64,000 nt of DNA from Sideroxydans sp. CL21 (GCF_902459525.1 NZ_LR699166.1:2244501-2308500); one strand, 5' to 3'. Shown: positions 44,429-53,251, counted from the first letter of the stretch. Numbers and translations: made by a program. The notes: a model not told the origin generated them from the sequence alone.

Positions 44429-45640
44429 TCAGATTTTCGCGGCAGTCAAATGTGATGCCCCCCATGTGGTACGCCAGCGAGTCTTGACGCTGGAAAGCCC
44501 GGCCAGGGCCAGCAGAGCCAGACCGGAAAATATCAGGAAACCGTACTGGTAGTTGCCGGTCAGTTGCTTGGCATAACCCAGACTCGATGCCAGATAGAAC
44601 CCGCCGATGCCGCCTGCCATGCCGACCAGTCCGGTCATTACGCCGATTTCCTTGTGGAAACGTTGCGGCACAAGCTGGAACACCGCGCCGTTGCCCATGC
44701 CGAGTGCTAGCATCGCTGCGATAAAAACCACGAGTGCCATCCATGCCTGCGGCAATCCCACGCTCACGATCGCCAGAAAGACGGCCGCCAACAAATACAT
44801 GGTGGTCAAGGAGCGAATGCCGCCGATCCTGTCGGCCACCATGCCGCCGATCGGGCGAACCATGGATCCCGCGAATACGCAGGCCGCGGTGAAGTAACCC
44901 GCAATCACGGGACTTAATCCATACTGTGAATTGAAATAGATCGTCAACGATGCAGCCAGTCCCACAAATCCGCCGAACGTCACGCTATAGAAGAACATGA
45001 ACCACCAGGCATCTTTATCTTTCAGCGTAGCGAAATAATCCCCGACCGATTTCGCCGGCGGACAGTTCGGACTGTTTTTTGCCATGGCCAAGTAAACGAA
45101 AAACACGACCGTCAATGGTATTGCGGCCATGCCAAGCACATTCTGCCACCCGTAATATGTTGCCAACAGCGGGGCAAACAAGGCAGCCAATACGGTGCCT
45201 GAATTCCCGGCCCCGGCGATGCCAAGCGCGGTGCCCTGATGTTCAGGAGGATACCAGCGCGAAGCCAGAGGCAAAGCTACCGCGAACGACGCGCCTGCAA
45301 CGCCCAGCATCACACCCAGCACCAGTACTTGTTGGAAGTCATGTACCCCCAGGAACCATGCAATCGCCAGCGCCGCAATCACGATTACTTGGCCGATGGC
45401 TCCGGCCAGCTTGGGTTTGAGGTGATCCACCAGCATGCCCAAGACAATGCGCAACAACGCTCCCGACAATACCGGTGTCGCCACCATAAGGCCTTTTTGT
45501 GCCGCCGAGAGTCCGAGGTCGTTGGCGATTTGAACACCCAGCGGGCCGAGTATTACCCACACCATGAAACTCAAATCAAAATACAAGAATGCCGCAAACA
45601 ATGTCGGCCTGTGTCCTGCCTGCCAAAATCCTGATGCCAT
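44429..45640 (-). CDS. narK: NarK/NasA-type MFS nitrate/nitrite transporter
   Basis: The 403-aa, twelve-helix protein has the nitrate-porter signatures: FLYFDLSFMVWVILGPLGVQIANDLGLSAAQKGLMVATPVLSGALLRI and GAGNSGTVLAALFAPLLA (nitrate signature, first copy) with MGNGAVFQLVPQRFHKEIGVMTGLVGMAGGIGGFYL as the second. It imports nitrate in exchange or with protons for the assimilatory pathway. The ATG at 45640 follows AAGGAG; an upstream codon at 45661 lacks a site. It has its own sigma-54/attenuator leader and may be cotranscribed with the kinase gene. Confidence 0.92.
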   Translation of the reverse strand: MASGFWQAGHRPTLFAAFLYFDLSFMVWVILGPLGVQIANDLGLSAAQKGLMVATPVLSGALLRIVLGMLVDHLKPKLAGAIGQVIVIAALAIAWFLGVHDFQQVLVLGVMLGVAGASFAVALPLASRWYPPEHQGTALGIAGAGNSGTVLAALFAPLLATYYGWQNVLGMAAIPLTVVFFVYLAMAKNSPNCPPAKSVGDYFATLKDKDAWWFMFFYSVTFGGFVGLAASLTIYFNSQYGLSPVIAGYFTAACVFAGSMVRPIGGMVADRIGGIRSLTTMYLLAAVFLAIVSVGLPQAWMALVVFIAAMLALGMGNGAVFQLVPQRFHKEIGVMTGLVGMAGGIGGFYLASSLGYAKQLTGNYQYGFLIFSGLALLALAGLSSVKTRWRTTWGASHLTAAKI

Positions 45641-45765
45641 TTCGATTCTCCTTGATAACATTACGCGTAAATTCCAGGTCCATCGACCAAGCCCTGCGCG
45701 ATGGTCGAATCAAACACCACACCGTTCCTGAAAGAGATAAAAGCTGTAACAAAGCGGCAAATGAA

Positions 45766-45805
45766 AAAGGCGTCCAACTGCGCGGTTGCGCAGTGGGACG
45801 CCTTT
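45766..45805 (-). terminator. leader terminator (attenuator) upstream of narK
   Basis: Minus-strand arms AAAGGCGTCC and GGACGCCTTT enclose a second paired block (ACTGCGC/GCGCAGT) with an AACC loop, followed by TTCATTT. It is 126 nt upstream of the narK start and close in sequence to the nirB and nrtA/nasS leader hairpins. Confidence 0.85.
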
Positions 45806-45824
45806 GTCCATTTGAACTTTAGTC

Positions 45825-45840
45825 AGATCGTCATTGATCC
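45825..45840 (-). promoter_or_regulatory. candidate ANTAR-binding hexaloop in the narK leader
   Basis: On the minus strand GATC-AATGAC-GATC forms a 4-bp stem (5 with a G-U pair) and a hexaloop with A1 and G4. It comes right after the predicted sigma-54 start site and before the terminator, the same order as in nirB. The loop begins AATG in both leaders. Confidence 0.5.
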
Positions 45841-45854
45841 GGTTATAGGATTAC

Positions 45855-45873
45855 GCAGCAATACTTGTGCCAA
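45855..45873 (-). promoter_or_regulatory. sigma-54 (-24/-12) promoter of narK
   Basis: The minus strand reads TTGGCACAAGTATTGCTGC, matching the consensus TTGGCAC-N5-TTGC with the 10-nt GG-GC spacing. It is about 220 bp upstream of narK. No other convincing content lies between it and the end of the nrtA/nasS gene. Confidence 0.78.
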
Positions 45874-46033
45874 GGACCGGCATTGAGATCCGCACCCAAT
45901 AGATTCAGGGGGATTCGTAATGATCAGGATTGCTTATTCAGATCTGGCGCTACTCGGGCCGCAATCTTTTGGTGCGTTTCCCCGGTTCTGTGCACGCTAA
46001 TGAGGATTTCAGCTGAGATTTGCGCGGGACCGC

Positions 46034-47344
46034 TCATCCCGCCCTCACCTTGAAGCTGGCTGCATATTTCCCGGGGTCTTTGCCATCCCATACTGTTCCA
46101 TCTATCAGCTTTGAAGTACGCAGGACATCCCCGGGGACCGGCACTTTGACTTGCGCCGCGGCCTGCATATACAGCCCGATCTTGTTGATCTGTTTGGCGA
46201 CCGCCAGATAATCCGGATCTTCCTTGAGCAGGCCCCAGCGCCTGTGCTGCGTGAGGAACCACATGCCATCGGACAGATAGGGGAAGTTGACCGCACCTTC
46301 GTTATGGAATTTCATGTAATTCGGGTCGTCCCATTTCTTGCCGAGACCGTCCTCGTAGTGACCTTCCATACGTTGATTGATAATATCGACCGGGCAGTTG
46401 ATATAGGACTTGTCGGCGATGATCTCCGCGACTGTCCGGCGGTTGGCCATGACATCTATGTACCTGGAGGCCTCCAGCACGGCCATGATCAAAGCCCGCG
46501 CGGTGTTTGGATATTGATGGGCAAACTCCGCGGTGGTGCCCAGGACTTTTTCCGGATGGTCTTTCCAGATATCCTGGCTCGTCGCCACCGAAAATCCGAT
46601 CTTGTCGGCGATGGCGCGGTTATTCCAGGGTTCGCCGACACAGAATCCATCCATGTTGCCGACCCGCATGTTGGCCACCATTTGCGGCGGCGGCACGACG
46701 ATATTCTTTACATCCCTGAACGGGTCGATGCCGTAATTGGCCAGCCAGTAGTAAAGCCACATGGCGTGTGTCCCAGTCGGAAAGGTCTGCGCAAAGGTAT
46801 AGTCGCGCTTATCCGTACCGATGAGCATCTTCAGCGATTCCCCCGTGGTCACGCCTTTGTCTCGCAGCCTGTTGGAAAGCGTGATGCCCTGGCCGTTGTT
46901 GTTGATGCTCATCAACACCGCCATGTCCTTCTTGAGTCCGCCTATGCCAAGGTGCACGCCGTACACCAGTCCGTACAGCACTTGGGCGGCGTGCAGTTCG
47001 CCGCTGACCAGCTTGTCGCGCACCGCCGCCCACGACGCCTCTTTGGAAAGAGCGATCTTGATGCCGTATTTCTCGTCGAATTTCATCACCGAGGCGATCA
47101 CCACCGACGCACAATCGGTGAGCGGAATAAAACCGATTTTGACTTCATTCAATTCGGGCGCATCCGAGCCGGCAATCCATGCGGATGACCGCGTTCCCAT
47201 CGGCTCCTCGCCCGTGACTCCCGCTGCATCTGAATCCGCTCCCGATTCTTTCGCCAATTCCTGCCGGCCTGTCTTTTCGGGAACATGCACATTCGATGCA
47301 ACTGTCATGTCATTTCCGCCAATTACCTTCTTTGTCCAGTCCAT
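46034..47344 (-). CDS. NrtA/NasS-family nitrate-binding protein without signal peptide
   Basis: The 436-aa protein is of the NrtA/CmpA periplasmic-binding fold: IGFIPLTDCASVV, LYGLVYGVHLGIGGLKKDMAVL, FPTGTHAMWLYYWLANYGIDPF, VGNMDGFCVGEPW. True NrtA proteins carry a Tat or lipoprotein signal. Here the first 65 residues are polar with no RR motif or hydrophobic core, and no nrtBC genes follow. That favours a cytoplasmic nitrate sensor like NasS, which holds NasT inactive until nitrate or nitrite binds; nasT is the next gene upstream. Start at ATG 47344 (GAGGTG upstream); ATG 47308 is also possible. Confidence 0.8.
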   Translation of the reverse strand: MDWTKKVIGGNDMTVASNVHVPEKTGRQELAKESGADSDAAGVTGEEPMGTRSSAWIAGSDAPELNEVKIGFIPLTDCASVVIASVMKFDEKYGIKIALSKEASWAAVRDKLVSGELHAAQVLYGLVYGVHLGIGGLKKDMAVLMSINNNGQGITLSNRLRDKGVTTGESLKMLIGTDKRDYTFAQTFPTGTHAMWLYYWLANYGIDPFRDVKNIVVPPPQMVANMRVGNMDGFCVGEPWNNRAIADKIGFSVATSQDIWKDHPEKVLGTTAEFAHQYPNTARALIMAVLEASRYIDVMANRRTVAEIIADKSYINCPVDIINQRMEGHYEDGLGKKWDDPNYMKFHNEGAVNFPYLSDGMWFLTQHRRWGLLKEDPDYLAVAKQINKIGLYMQAAAQVKVPVPGDVLRTSKLIDGTVWDGKDPGKYAASFKVRAG

Positions 47345-47383
47345 CACCCACCTCTATATTTGAATCCATGGCCCGAAAACGAT

Positions 47384-47422
47384 AAAGGCATCCAACTTTG
47401 CCACCCGTAGCGGGACGCCTTT
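47384..47422 (-). terminator. leader terminator (attenuator) upstream of nrtA/nasS
   Basis: Minus-strand arms AAAGGCGTCC and GGATGCCTTT (one G-U pair) with a 19-nt loop are followed by TTATCGTTTT, 39 nt before the gene. Its left arm is identical to that of the narK leader hairpin. It is weaker than the other two because of the larger loop. Confidence 0.65.
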
Positions 47423-47477
47423 GCCCTTGATCGCCGATTCTCCGAACCACCGTCGACTTCTTGATATCCCACTCCTC

Positions 47478-47493
47478 GCAACTGTCATGCCAA
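47478..47493 (-). promoter_or_regulatory. sigma-54 (-24/-12) promoter of nrtA/nasS
   Basis: The minus strand reads TTGGCATGACAGTTGC, with GG and GC 10 nt apart as in the consensus. It lies about 135 bp upstream of the gene, downstream of nasT, and 55 bp before the leader hairpin. Confidence 0.7.
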
Positions 47494-47623
47494 CCGTCAA
47501 GCGTGCGAACGTTTTTGATTGATCCACAGGATGGTATGTATCGAAGTTCCGCACGATATTCCATCAGGGCACGTAGCAATCGGTTCTAATACACAGATCT
47601 AGCAAAGATCAGGAACAGAATTT

Positions 47624-48199
47624 TCAAGCACTCAGTTCCTTGGCGAAAATGATCGCCTCGGCGATTTCCGCCATGCGCTTACCCTTGCTCATCGCCATGT
47701 TGCGCATCCGCTTGTAGGCCTCGGGCTCGCTGTAACCGTAATCGGCCATCAGGATCCCCTTGGCCCGGTCCACCAGCTTGCGCTCGGTCAGCTGGCTTTT
47801 CGCTTCCTTCAGCTCATCCCGCAAGCGCTTGTGTTCCAGAAAGCGGGCAGCGGCCACATGTATGATGCTGCTCAGATCTTCGCTCTGTATCGTATGCGCC
47901 ACATAGGCGCTGACACCGGCGCGCATCGCTTCCTGGATACTCTGCTGGTCGTTCCTGGCACTCAACACGACCACCGGCTTTTCCAGCGTGGTGGACATCA
48001 GGCTGATCTGCTCAAGCGTGTCCCTCCCGGGCGCATTGGCATCCACGATGATCACATCCGCTGCGGCGGCTTGTATCGCGCTCTCGTCCACTTGCTCCCA
48101 GGCCAGAATCCCGACGACGGCGAATTCAGCCAGCTCAAGACTGGCCTTCAACCACGCCGCCCGATCCCTGACATCGTCTATGATTAGGATTCGTTTCAA
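47624..48199 (-). CDS. nasT: ANTAR-domain antiterminator NasT
   Basis: This 191-aa protein has an N-terminal receiver-like domain (LIIDDVRDRAAWL; VIIVDANAPG) and a C-terminal ANTAR RNA-binding domain (LTERKLVDRAKGILMADYGYSEPEAYKRMRNMAMSKGKRMAEIAEAII). NasT binds leader hexaloops and lets polymerase read through terminators in nas/nir operons; NasS blocks it without nitrate. The start is probably TTG 48199, which has GGGAG six nt upstream; an ATG at 48244 would add 15 unusual residues. Three leaders in this cluster carry terminators that would be its targets. Confidence 0.9.
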   Translation of the reverse strand: MKRILIIDDVRDRAAWLKASLELAEFAVVGILAWEQVDESAIQAAAADVIIVDANAPGRDTLEQISLMSTTLEKPVVVLSARNDQQSIQEAMRAGVSAYVAHTIQSEDLSSIIHVAAARFLEHKRLRDELKEAKSQLTERKLVDRAKGILMADYGYSEPEAYKRMRNMAMSKGKRMAEIAEAIIFAKELSA

Positions 48200-48451
48200 C
48201 TTGATCTCCCTATTTGCGATAAAAGGCAGCAATAAGCGAGCCAAGATGTGAGTACATGGTTTTAAAGGAGTTCACCGGAAATCGCCATTCCTCGTGCACT
48301 GGCAATGTGCACCACGCAATGTATTGGTGCGGCCAACAAGACAGGATCGCATGAACATAAAGAACAAAACCGGCTATCAGGAATCCTTGGCCATTGGCTC
48401 TATCGAGCACAATAGCTGTTGAATTGTCTGAATCAGAGAAAGGAATACGTC

Positions 48452-48745
48452 ATGGCATTCGTGGTCGCGGCAACCTGGAAGGCAAAGCCTGGGGAAGAGG
48501 AGAGAATTCGCGAAGTCATCAGACTGGTGACGCCGCTGTCACGGAACGAGCCGGGGAACTTGTTCTATCAAGCCCAGGTTTCATCCCGGGATCCCGCGAA
48601 GTTCTTCCTGTACGAACAGTACACCGATGCACAGGCGTACGAAGATCATAAGGCCACCGAGTATTTCCGGACTCATGTACTCGGCTACGCCATTCACTAC
48701 CTGGAGTCCCGCGAGGTCGAGACTTACGAAACGATCGAAGGCTGA
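48452..48745 (+). CDS. ABM-domain putative quinol monooxygenase
   Basis: The 97-aa protein is a single ferredoxin-like antibiotic biosynthesis monooxygenase (ABM) domain: FVVAATWKAKPGEEERIREVI, EPGNLFYQAQVSSRDPAKFFLYEQYTDAQAYEDHKATEYF. These are cofactor-free dimeric enzymes, often quinol oxidases, sometimes of unknown role. The ATG at 48452 has GAAAGGAA before it. It is divergent from nasT and stands alone. Confidence 0.85.
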   Translation: MAFVVAATWKAKPGEEERIREVIRLVTPLSRNEPGNLFYQAQVSSRDPAKFFLYEQYTDAQAYEDHKATEYFRTHVLGYAIHYLESREVETYETIEG

Positions 48746-48858
48746 AAACGTATCCATCTTGTTACGATGGAGCATAGCCTGAAGACAAACTGGCAAGACT
48801 GCTCATGAACAGTCATTGGAACAAACCCGCGCTCTGGTGCCTGAGCAAAAAACAGGTG

Positions 48859-48888
48859 GAGCAGCCCCGATTTCAACCGGGGCTGCTC
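48859..48888 (-). terminator. Rho-independent terminator of the DUF4156-type lipoprotein gene
   Basis: An 11-bp perfect stem (GAGCAGCCCCG / CGGGGCTGCTC) with an 8-nt loop is followed on the minus strand by CCACCTGTTTTTT. It is 21 bp past the lipoprotein stop. It may also end the convergent monooxygenase transcript. Confidence 0.85.
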
Positions 48889-48909
48889 TACCCCGCTTTC
48901 ACGATCCGA

Positions 48910-49248
48910 TCAGGGCCTGCATTTGTACATATCGAAAGTGCGCTTGCCGAATTCCTGCGACTCACCCTTCACGACCGTATCGGCACCCGCATCGACCGCA
49001 TTGTTGCGTGCCATCTGCAGGAGGTTGGCTTCCACGTCGTCAGCACTGCGAGTGATAAATCCGACCTTGGCAAGAACGCTGACGGTGATCTTGCCTTTGG
49101 ATTGGCATGCAGCGATCTGGTTGGCATCTGCTACCGAGACTCGTTCCGTCCCTTTTTTTACTTCGATAAAGCTGCTGGCGCATCCACTCAATCCGGCAAC
49201 CAGCGGAACGATGGCGGCGGTTAATAGCATTCCTTTTGTAAATCGCAT
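48910..49248 (-). CDS. DUF4156-type lipoprotein
   Basis: The 112-aa precursor has a lipobox LSGC (Cys23). The mature domain (VSVADANQIAACQSKGKITVSV...ANLLQMARNNAVDAGADTVV...DMYKC) has the two-cysteine DUF4156 pattern known from small enterobacterial-type outer-membrane lipoproteins with an RcsF-like fold. Function is unknown. GGAGG lies 6 nt before the ATG at 49248; an upstream in-frame ATG is not supported. Confidence 0.85.
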   Translation of the reverse strand: MRFTKGMLLTAAIVPLVAGLSGCASSFIEVKKGTERVSVADANQIAACQSKGKITVSVLAKVGFITRSADDVEANLLQMARNNAVDAGADTVVKGESQEFGKRTFDMYKCRP

Positions 49249-49307
49249 GATGCCTCCTGGTTTGTTTGGCAAGCTGTATCGTTTATTCAGTGTACTTTAT
49301 ATCCACA

Positions 49308-50285
49308 TCATCTGCCATCTGCGGGCACTTGGGTACTGGAATGAATTGCAGGAGTAATTATCGATGAAACTGCACTTTCGGGAATGTTCCCGGAAATCAG
49401 CCAGTCCAAAGATTGTTGCCACAACGTTGTCTTGAAACGATCGTGGAAGAACGCAAAATGCCCGATACTTTCTTCGCCGATGGATTCGGGTGAGATGCGC
49501 ACATGCACGCGTCGGCTGCTCGTGAAATAGGCAAGCAGGCGATCAAGCGCGGCCGGTGTACCAAAGGGATCGTCAGTCATTCCAATGGCAAGTATGTCCC
49601 CGGTCATTCCCGAAAAATGGGCAAGCGCATCGGGGGCAGATTCGGTCATTTTCAGATAGGACTCTTCAAGTCTGGCCGGCCGGAACGCCCATTCGTATGC
49701 CGCCGCCGCGGGAAGGTCTTCGTGCCAGCCCAGTGCCTTTGCCGGGAAATAGCCGAACAGCGTTGTCAGAACAGGCATCAATATGTGCCAACGCAGCCAC
49801 ATGGACAGTCTTTTGCCTCGTTCATAGTCCCGCCAATACGCATACTGTGCACCCACGGTAACGCAGCGCTCGACGCAGGTATTGTTTTTTGCCAGTCCCA
49901 CCAACAAGCCGCCGATGCTATGTGCCACCACATGGACAGGTGTATCGATGTGGTTGTTGCGGGCCCATTGCAGCGCAGCATCGCAATCCAGCCGCCCCCA
50001 GTCCAGCTTCGAAATATTCTTGAATTCGCGCAAGCTTCCTCTGCGCGATTTCCCTATCCCACGATAATCGAAAGTCAGTACCGACATCCCGTTAGTGGCC
50101 AAGAATTGTGCATATCTGTGATAGTAGGATGCCTTGACTGCGGTTGCAGGATTAATAACGACGATAGCCCTGATTGGCAAGGTCGTATGCGTCCAATGAT
50201 GGGCTGCAAGTTTGTAGCCATCAGTCGCGATCAGCGTGACAGGGGTAACTTGCACATTCTGCATGGCATTCCGGGGACTATTCAA
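49308..50285 (-). CDS. alpha/beta hydrolase family protein
   Basis: The 325-aa protein of the alpha/beta-hydrolase fold has an oxyanion/strand segment (RAIVVINPATAVKASYYHRYAQFLATNGMSVLTFDYRGIGKS), nucleophile elbow HSIGG (Ser near residue 124), and late acidic and His residues (IGHFAFFHDRF). It resembles the YheT/predicted alpha-beta hydrolase group, usually esterases of unknown substrate. No signal peptide. Start at 50285 or at an in-frame ATG 18 nt downstream. Confidence 0.85.
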   Translation of the reverse strand: MNSPRNAMQNVQVTPVTLIATDGYKLAAHHWTHTTLPIRAIVVINPATAVKASYYHRYAQFLATNGMSVLTFDYRGIGKSRRGSLREFKNISKLDWGRLDCDAALQWARNNHIDTPVHVVAHSIGGLLVGLAKNNTCVERCVTVGAQYAYWRDYERGKRLSMWLRWHILMPVLTTLFGYFPAKALGWHEDLPAAAAYEWAFRPARLEESYLKMTESAPDALAHFSGMTGDILAIGMTDDPFGTPAALDRLLAYFTSSRRVHVRISPESIGEESIGHFAFFHDRFKTTLWQQSLDWLISGNIPESAVSSIITPAIHSSTQVPADGR

Positions 50286-50505
50286 TTATTGCGTTCACTG
50301 ATAATGACATATCCGACTTTCCATTGATGCTTCTGATCTTTCACGGCGTACCGATCCAAAAGCTATCATGAGTAAAGGCCTGGTCGCAATTCATACCCCG
50401 GCGAGCATCTATAGTTCGTTCGGTGGCAAGGCGTTCCGCCTATATTCCAAGTTGATTGAAGCCCCCGCCCGATAACGGTATAGTCCGCAAAACCTCAATC
50501 AAGGC

Positions 50506-52290
50506 ATGAATATGGCTGCGCAAGATGTTCCGGAACATAAACTGAAACTGGCCGAAGTGCTGGATATGATGATTGTCGACGGCATGGTTGGAAAAGCCGA
50601 AGCTGAAACCCTCATCGCCGAACGCCGCCTCCATCGGCAAGACGTGCATCCGCTGGCAGTCATTTCGGATAAGCACTGGAAATCGCAAAAATCACCGCAC
50701 CGTATCCTGACACTCGATGCCCTGACCGAATGGTTGGCAAAACATGTTGGCATGGAATACTTCCACATCGACCCGCTGAAGATCGACTTCTCCGACCTGA
50801 CCGACCTGATGTCGATCGATTATGCGAACCGCTTCGCCATCATGCCGCTCCGTATCGAAGGCGGCGACCTGATCGTGGCAACTGCCGAGCCGTACCTGCG
50901 CGACTGGGAGAGTACTCTCAAACACACCTCGCGCAAGAATATCCGCCGCGTCATTTCTTCGCCCGCGGACATCAATCGCTACCTGGTCGAATTCTATAAT
51001 CTTGCCCGTTCGGTGAAGAGCGCAACCAGGGCCACACCCAATGCGTCCAGCCCTGCCTCGTTCGAACAACTGGTTGAGCTCGGCAAGACCAACAAACAGT
51101 TCGATGCCAACGATCAGCACATCGTCCACATCGTGGACTGGTTGTGGCAATACGCATTCGATCAGCGCGCATCGGATATCCATATCGAACCGCGCCGCGA
51201 TGTCGGCATCGTGCGCTTCCGCATTGATGGAGTTCTGCATCAAGTGCATCAACTCCCGATGTCCGTAGTCACCGCGATGACCAGCCGCATCAAACTGCTG
51301 GGACGCATGGACTTGATGGAGAAACGGCGGCCACAGGATGGGCGAGTCAAGACGCGAACCGAGGACGGACAGGAGATAGAGCTTCGGCTCTCCACCCTGC
51401 CCACCGCATTCGGCGAGAAGCTGGTGATGCGTATCTTCGACCCGGAAGTGCTGCTGCGCGATTTCTCCGAACTCGGCTTTTCCGACGACGACCGTGCGCG
51501 CTGGCAATACATGACCTCGCAACCCAACGGCATCATCCTCGTCACCGGTCCCACCGGCTCGGGCAAGACCACCACGCTGTATTCCACGCTCAAGCATCTG
51601 GCGACTCCCGAGGTGAACGTGTGCACACTGGAAGACCCCATCGAAATGGTTGAGCCCGCGTTCAACCAGATGCAGATACAGACGGGACTTGACCTGACTT
51701 TTGCCGAAGGCGTGCGCGCGCTGATGCGGCAGGATCCGGATATCATCATGGTGGGCGAGATACGCGATCTGGAGACCGCCGAGATGGCGATCCAGGCTGC
51801 GCTGACCGGCCACCTGGTGCTCTCCACTTTGCACACCAACGACGCGCCGTCCGCCATCACCCGCCTGCTCGATCTTGGCGTGCCGTACTACCTGATCAAC
51901 GCGACCCTGCTTGGCATCATGGCGCAGCGTCTTGTGCGTACGCTGTGCCCGCATTGCAAGCAACCGATACCCATGCCCGAAAACGATAACGATGTGTGGG
52001 ATCATCTGGTCGCCCCCTGGAAAGCCGCCAGGCCGGCCCAATTGCAAACTCCTCAAGGTTGTCTGGAATGCCGCAAGACCGGCTATTCCGGACGCATCGG
52101 CATCTATGAGATACTGCTCATGTCGCCCGCATTGCGCAGAATCATCAGCAAGGAGACTGACATTGCCGCGTTGCGCGACCAGGCCAACCGCGAGGGCATG
52201 AAACCGCTGCGCATCTCGGGTGCACAAAAAGTCGCGGCCGGACTCACCACTTTGGAAGAAGTACTGAAAGTTGCCCCGCCCGCAGATTGA
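50506..52290 (+). CDS. PilB/GspE-family secretion ATPase
   Basis: This 594-aa ATPase of type II secretion or type IV pilus assembly has an N-terminal MshEN/GspE-N domain (residues about 15-190) and a catalytic domain with Walker A GPTGSGKTT (348-356), Asp boxes (TLEDPIEM), Walker B (DIIMVGEIRD) and a His box (LSTLHTND). A zinc-type tetracysteine follows (CPHCK...CLECRKTGY). It powers pilin or pseudopilin assembly at the inner membrane. No pilC/pilD or gsp gene flanks it, so it is an orphan copy whose machine cannot be named; the minor pilins at 61 kb are a possible partner. Confidence 0.9.
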   Translation: MNMAAQDVPEHKLKLAEVLDMMIVDGMVGKAEAETLIAERRLHRQDVHPLAVISDKHWKSQKSPHRILTLDALTEWLAKHVGMEYFHIDPLKIDFSDLTDLMSIDYANRFAIMPLRIEGGDLIVATAEPYLRDWESTLKHTSRKNIRRVISSPADINRYLVEFYNLARSVKSATRATPNASSPASFEQLVELGKTNKQFDANDQHIVHIVDWLWQYAFDQRASDIHIEPRRDVGIVRFRIDGVLHQVHQLPMSVVTAMTSRIKLLGRMDLMEKRRPQDGRVKTRTEDGQEIELRLSTLPTAFGEKLVMRIFDPEVLLRDFSELGFSDDDRARWQYMTSQPNGIILVTGPTGSGKTTTLYSTLKHLATPEVNVCTLEDPIEMVEPAFNQMQIQTGLDLTFAEGVRALMRQDPDIIMVGEIRDLETAEMAIQAALTGHLVLSTLHTNDAPSAITRLLDLGVPYYLINATLLGIMAQRLVRTLCPHCKQPIPMPENDNDVWDHLVAPWKAARPAQLQTPQGCLECRKTGYSGRIGIYEILLMSPALRRIISKETDIAALRDQANREGMKPLRISGAQKVAAGLTTLEEVLKVAPPAD

Positions 52291-52325
52291 TCGAAATCAT
52301 TCATTTAAGAAAAAAGGAACAACTA

Positions 52326-53228
52326 ATGACACTAGCTGAACTCAACCAGCGTTTCGCCATCGGCAACCACGTGCAGTTCAAGGAGATCGCCGCGGGCATG
52401 ATCGTTGCCGAAGTCGCCAACCAGCACGCGCTCGCCAACATCGTATTGCAGGGTGCGCATATCGCCACCTTCCAGCCGCGCGGCGAGGAACCTGTGATCT
52501 GGCTGTCACCCTATGCCAAGTTCGCACCCGGGAAATCCATCCGTGGCGGTGTACCGATCTGCTGGCCCTGGTTCGGCCCGCACAAATCCGACAGCAAATT
52601 GCCCGGACACGGATTTGCCCGCACAGTACCGTGGGAAGTATTGGAAACAAAAGCCTTGCCGGACGGCTCGACTTTCCTGCGTTTTGGTCTCATCGAAAGT
52701 GAAACCACCCGTGCGCAATGGCCCCACGCTTCCACAGTGCAACTTGCAGTCACCGTCGGAAAAGCCCTGCGCGTGGAGCTGATCACAACCAATACGGATA
52801 CAAAAGCGTTCGAACTAGGCGAAGCGTTGCACACCTATTTCCATATCAGCGATGTCGCGAAAACGACCATCCGCGGTCTGGATAATTGCGCCTATCTGGA
52901 CAAGGTGCAGAACTTTGCGCACTGCACGCAGAAGGACGGCATCGTCATCGAGAGCGAAGTGGATCGCGTGTACATCAATACCGCTGCGGATTGCGTGATC
53001 GAGGATAAAGGCCTGAAGCGTGCTATCCGCATCGCAAAGCAAGACAGCATGAGTACCGTCGTATGGAACCCGTGGACCGAAAAGGCCGACAAGATGGGCG
53101 ATTTCGGCGAGAATGGACATCGCGGCATGGTGTGCGTTGAAAGCGGCAACGCGATGGAGAACATCGTTACCCTTGCACCGGGCGCAACGCACAAACTGGT
53201 AGCGGTATACAGCGTCGAGAAGCTGTAG
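52326..53228 (+). CDS. D-hexose-6-phosphate mutarotase (YeaD-like aldose 1-epimerase family)
   Basis: The 300-aa galactose-mutarotase-fold protein has the YeaD-group features PVIWLSPYAKFAPGKSIRGGVPICWPWFGPH, HGFARTVPWEV, LHTYFHISD and VWNPWTEKADKMGDFG, with His and Glu acting as acid/base. It interconverts anomers of glucose-6-phosphate. The ATG at 52326 has AAGGAACAA upstream and lies 35 nt after the ATPase stop, so cotranscription is possible. A bidirectional terminator follows. Confidence 0.9.
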   Translation: MTLAELNQRFAIGNHVQFKEIAAGMIVAEVANQHALANIVLQGAHIATFQPRGEEPVIWLSPYAKFAPGKSIRGGVPICWPWFGPHKSDSKLPGHGFARTVPWEVLETKALPDGSTFLRFGLIESETTRAQWPHASTVQLAVTVGKALRVELITTNTDTKAFELGEALHTYFHISDVAKTTIRGLDNCAYLDKVQNFAHCTQKDGIVIESEVDRVYINTAADCVIEDKGLKRAIRIAKQDSMSTVVWNPWTEKADKMGDFGENGHRGMVCVESGNAMENIVTLAPGATHKLVAVYSVEKL

Positions 53229-53251
53229 GTTCGGCTGCAAGTCTCAAAACA

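Noticed and set aside
47310-47579. Minus-strand frame of 89 codons in the nrtA/nasS leader
   Set aside because: It spans the sigma-54 site and the terminator hairpin and has no Shine-Dalgarno; the RNA structures explain the conservation better.
50692-52227. Minus-strand open frame of 511 codons opposite the PilB/GspE-type ATPase
   Set aside because: It is the antisense of a strongly conserved ATPase and shows no recognisable domain.
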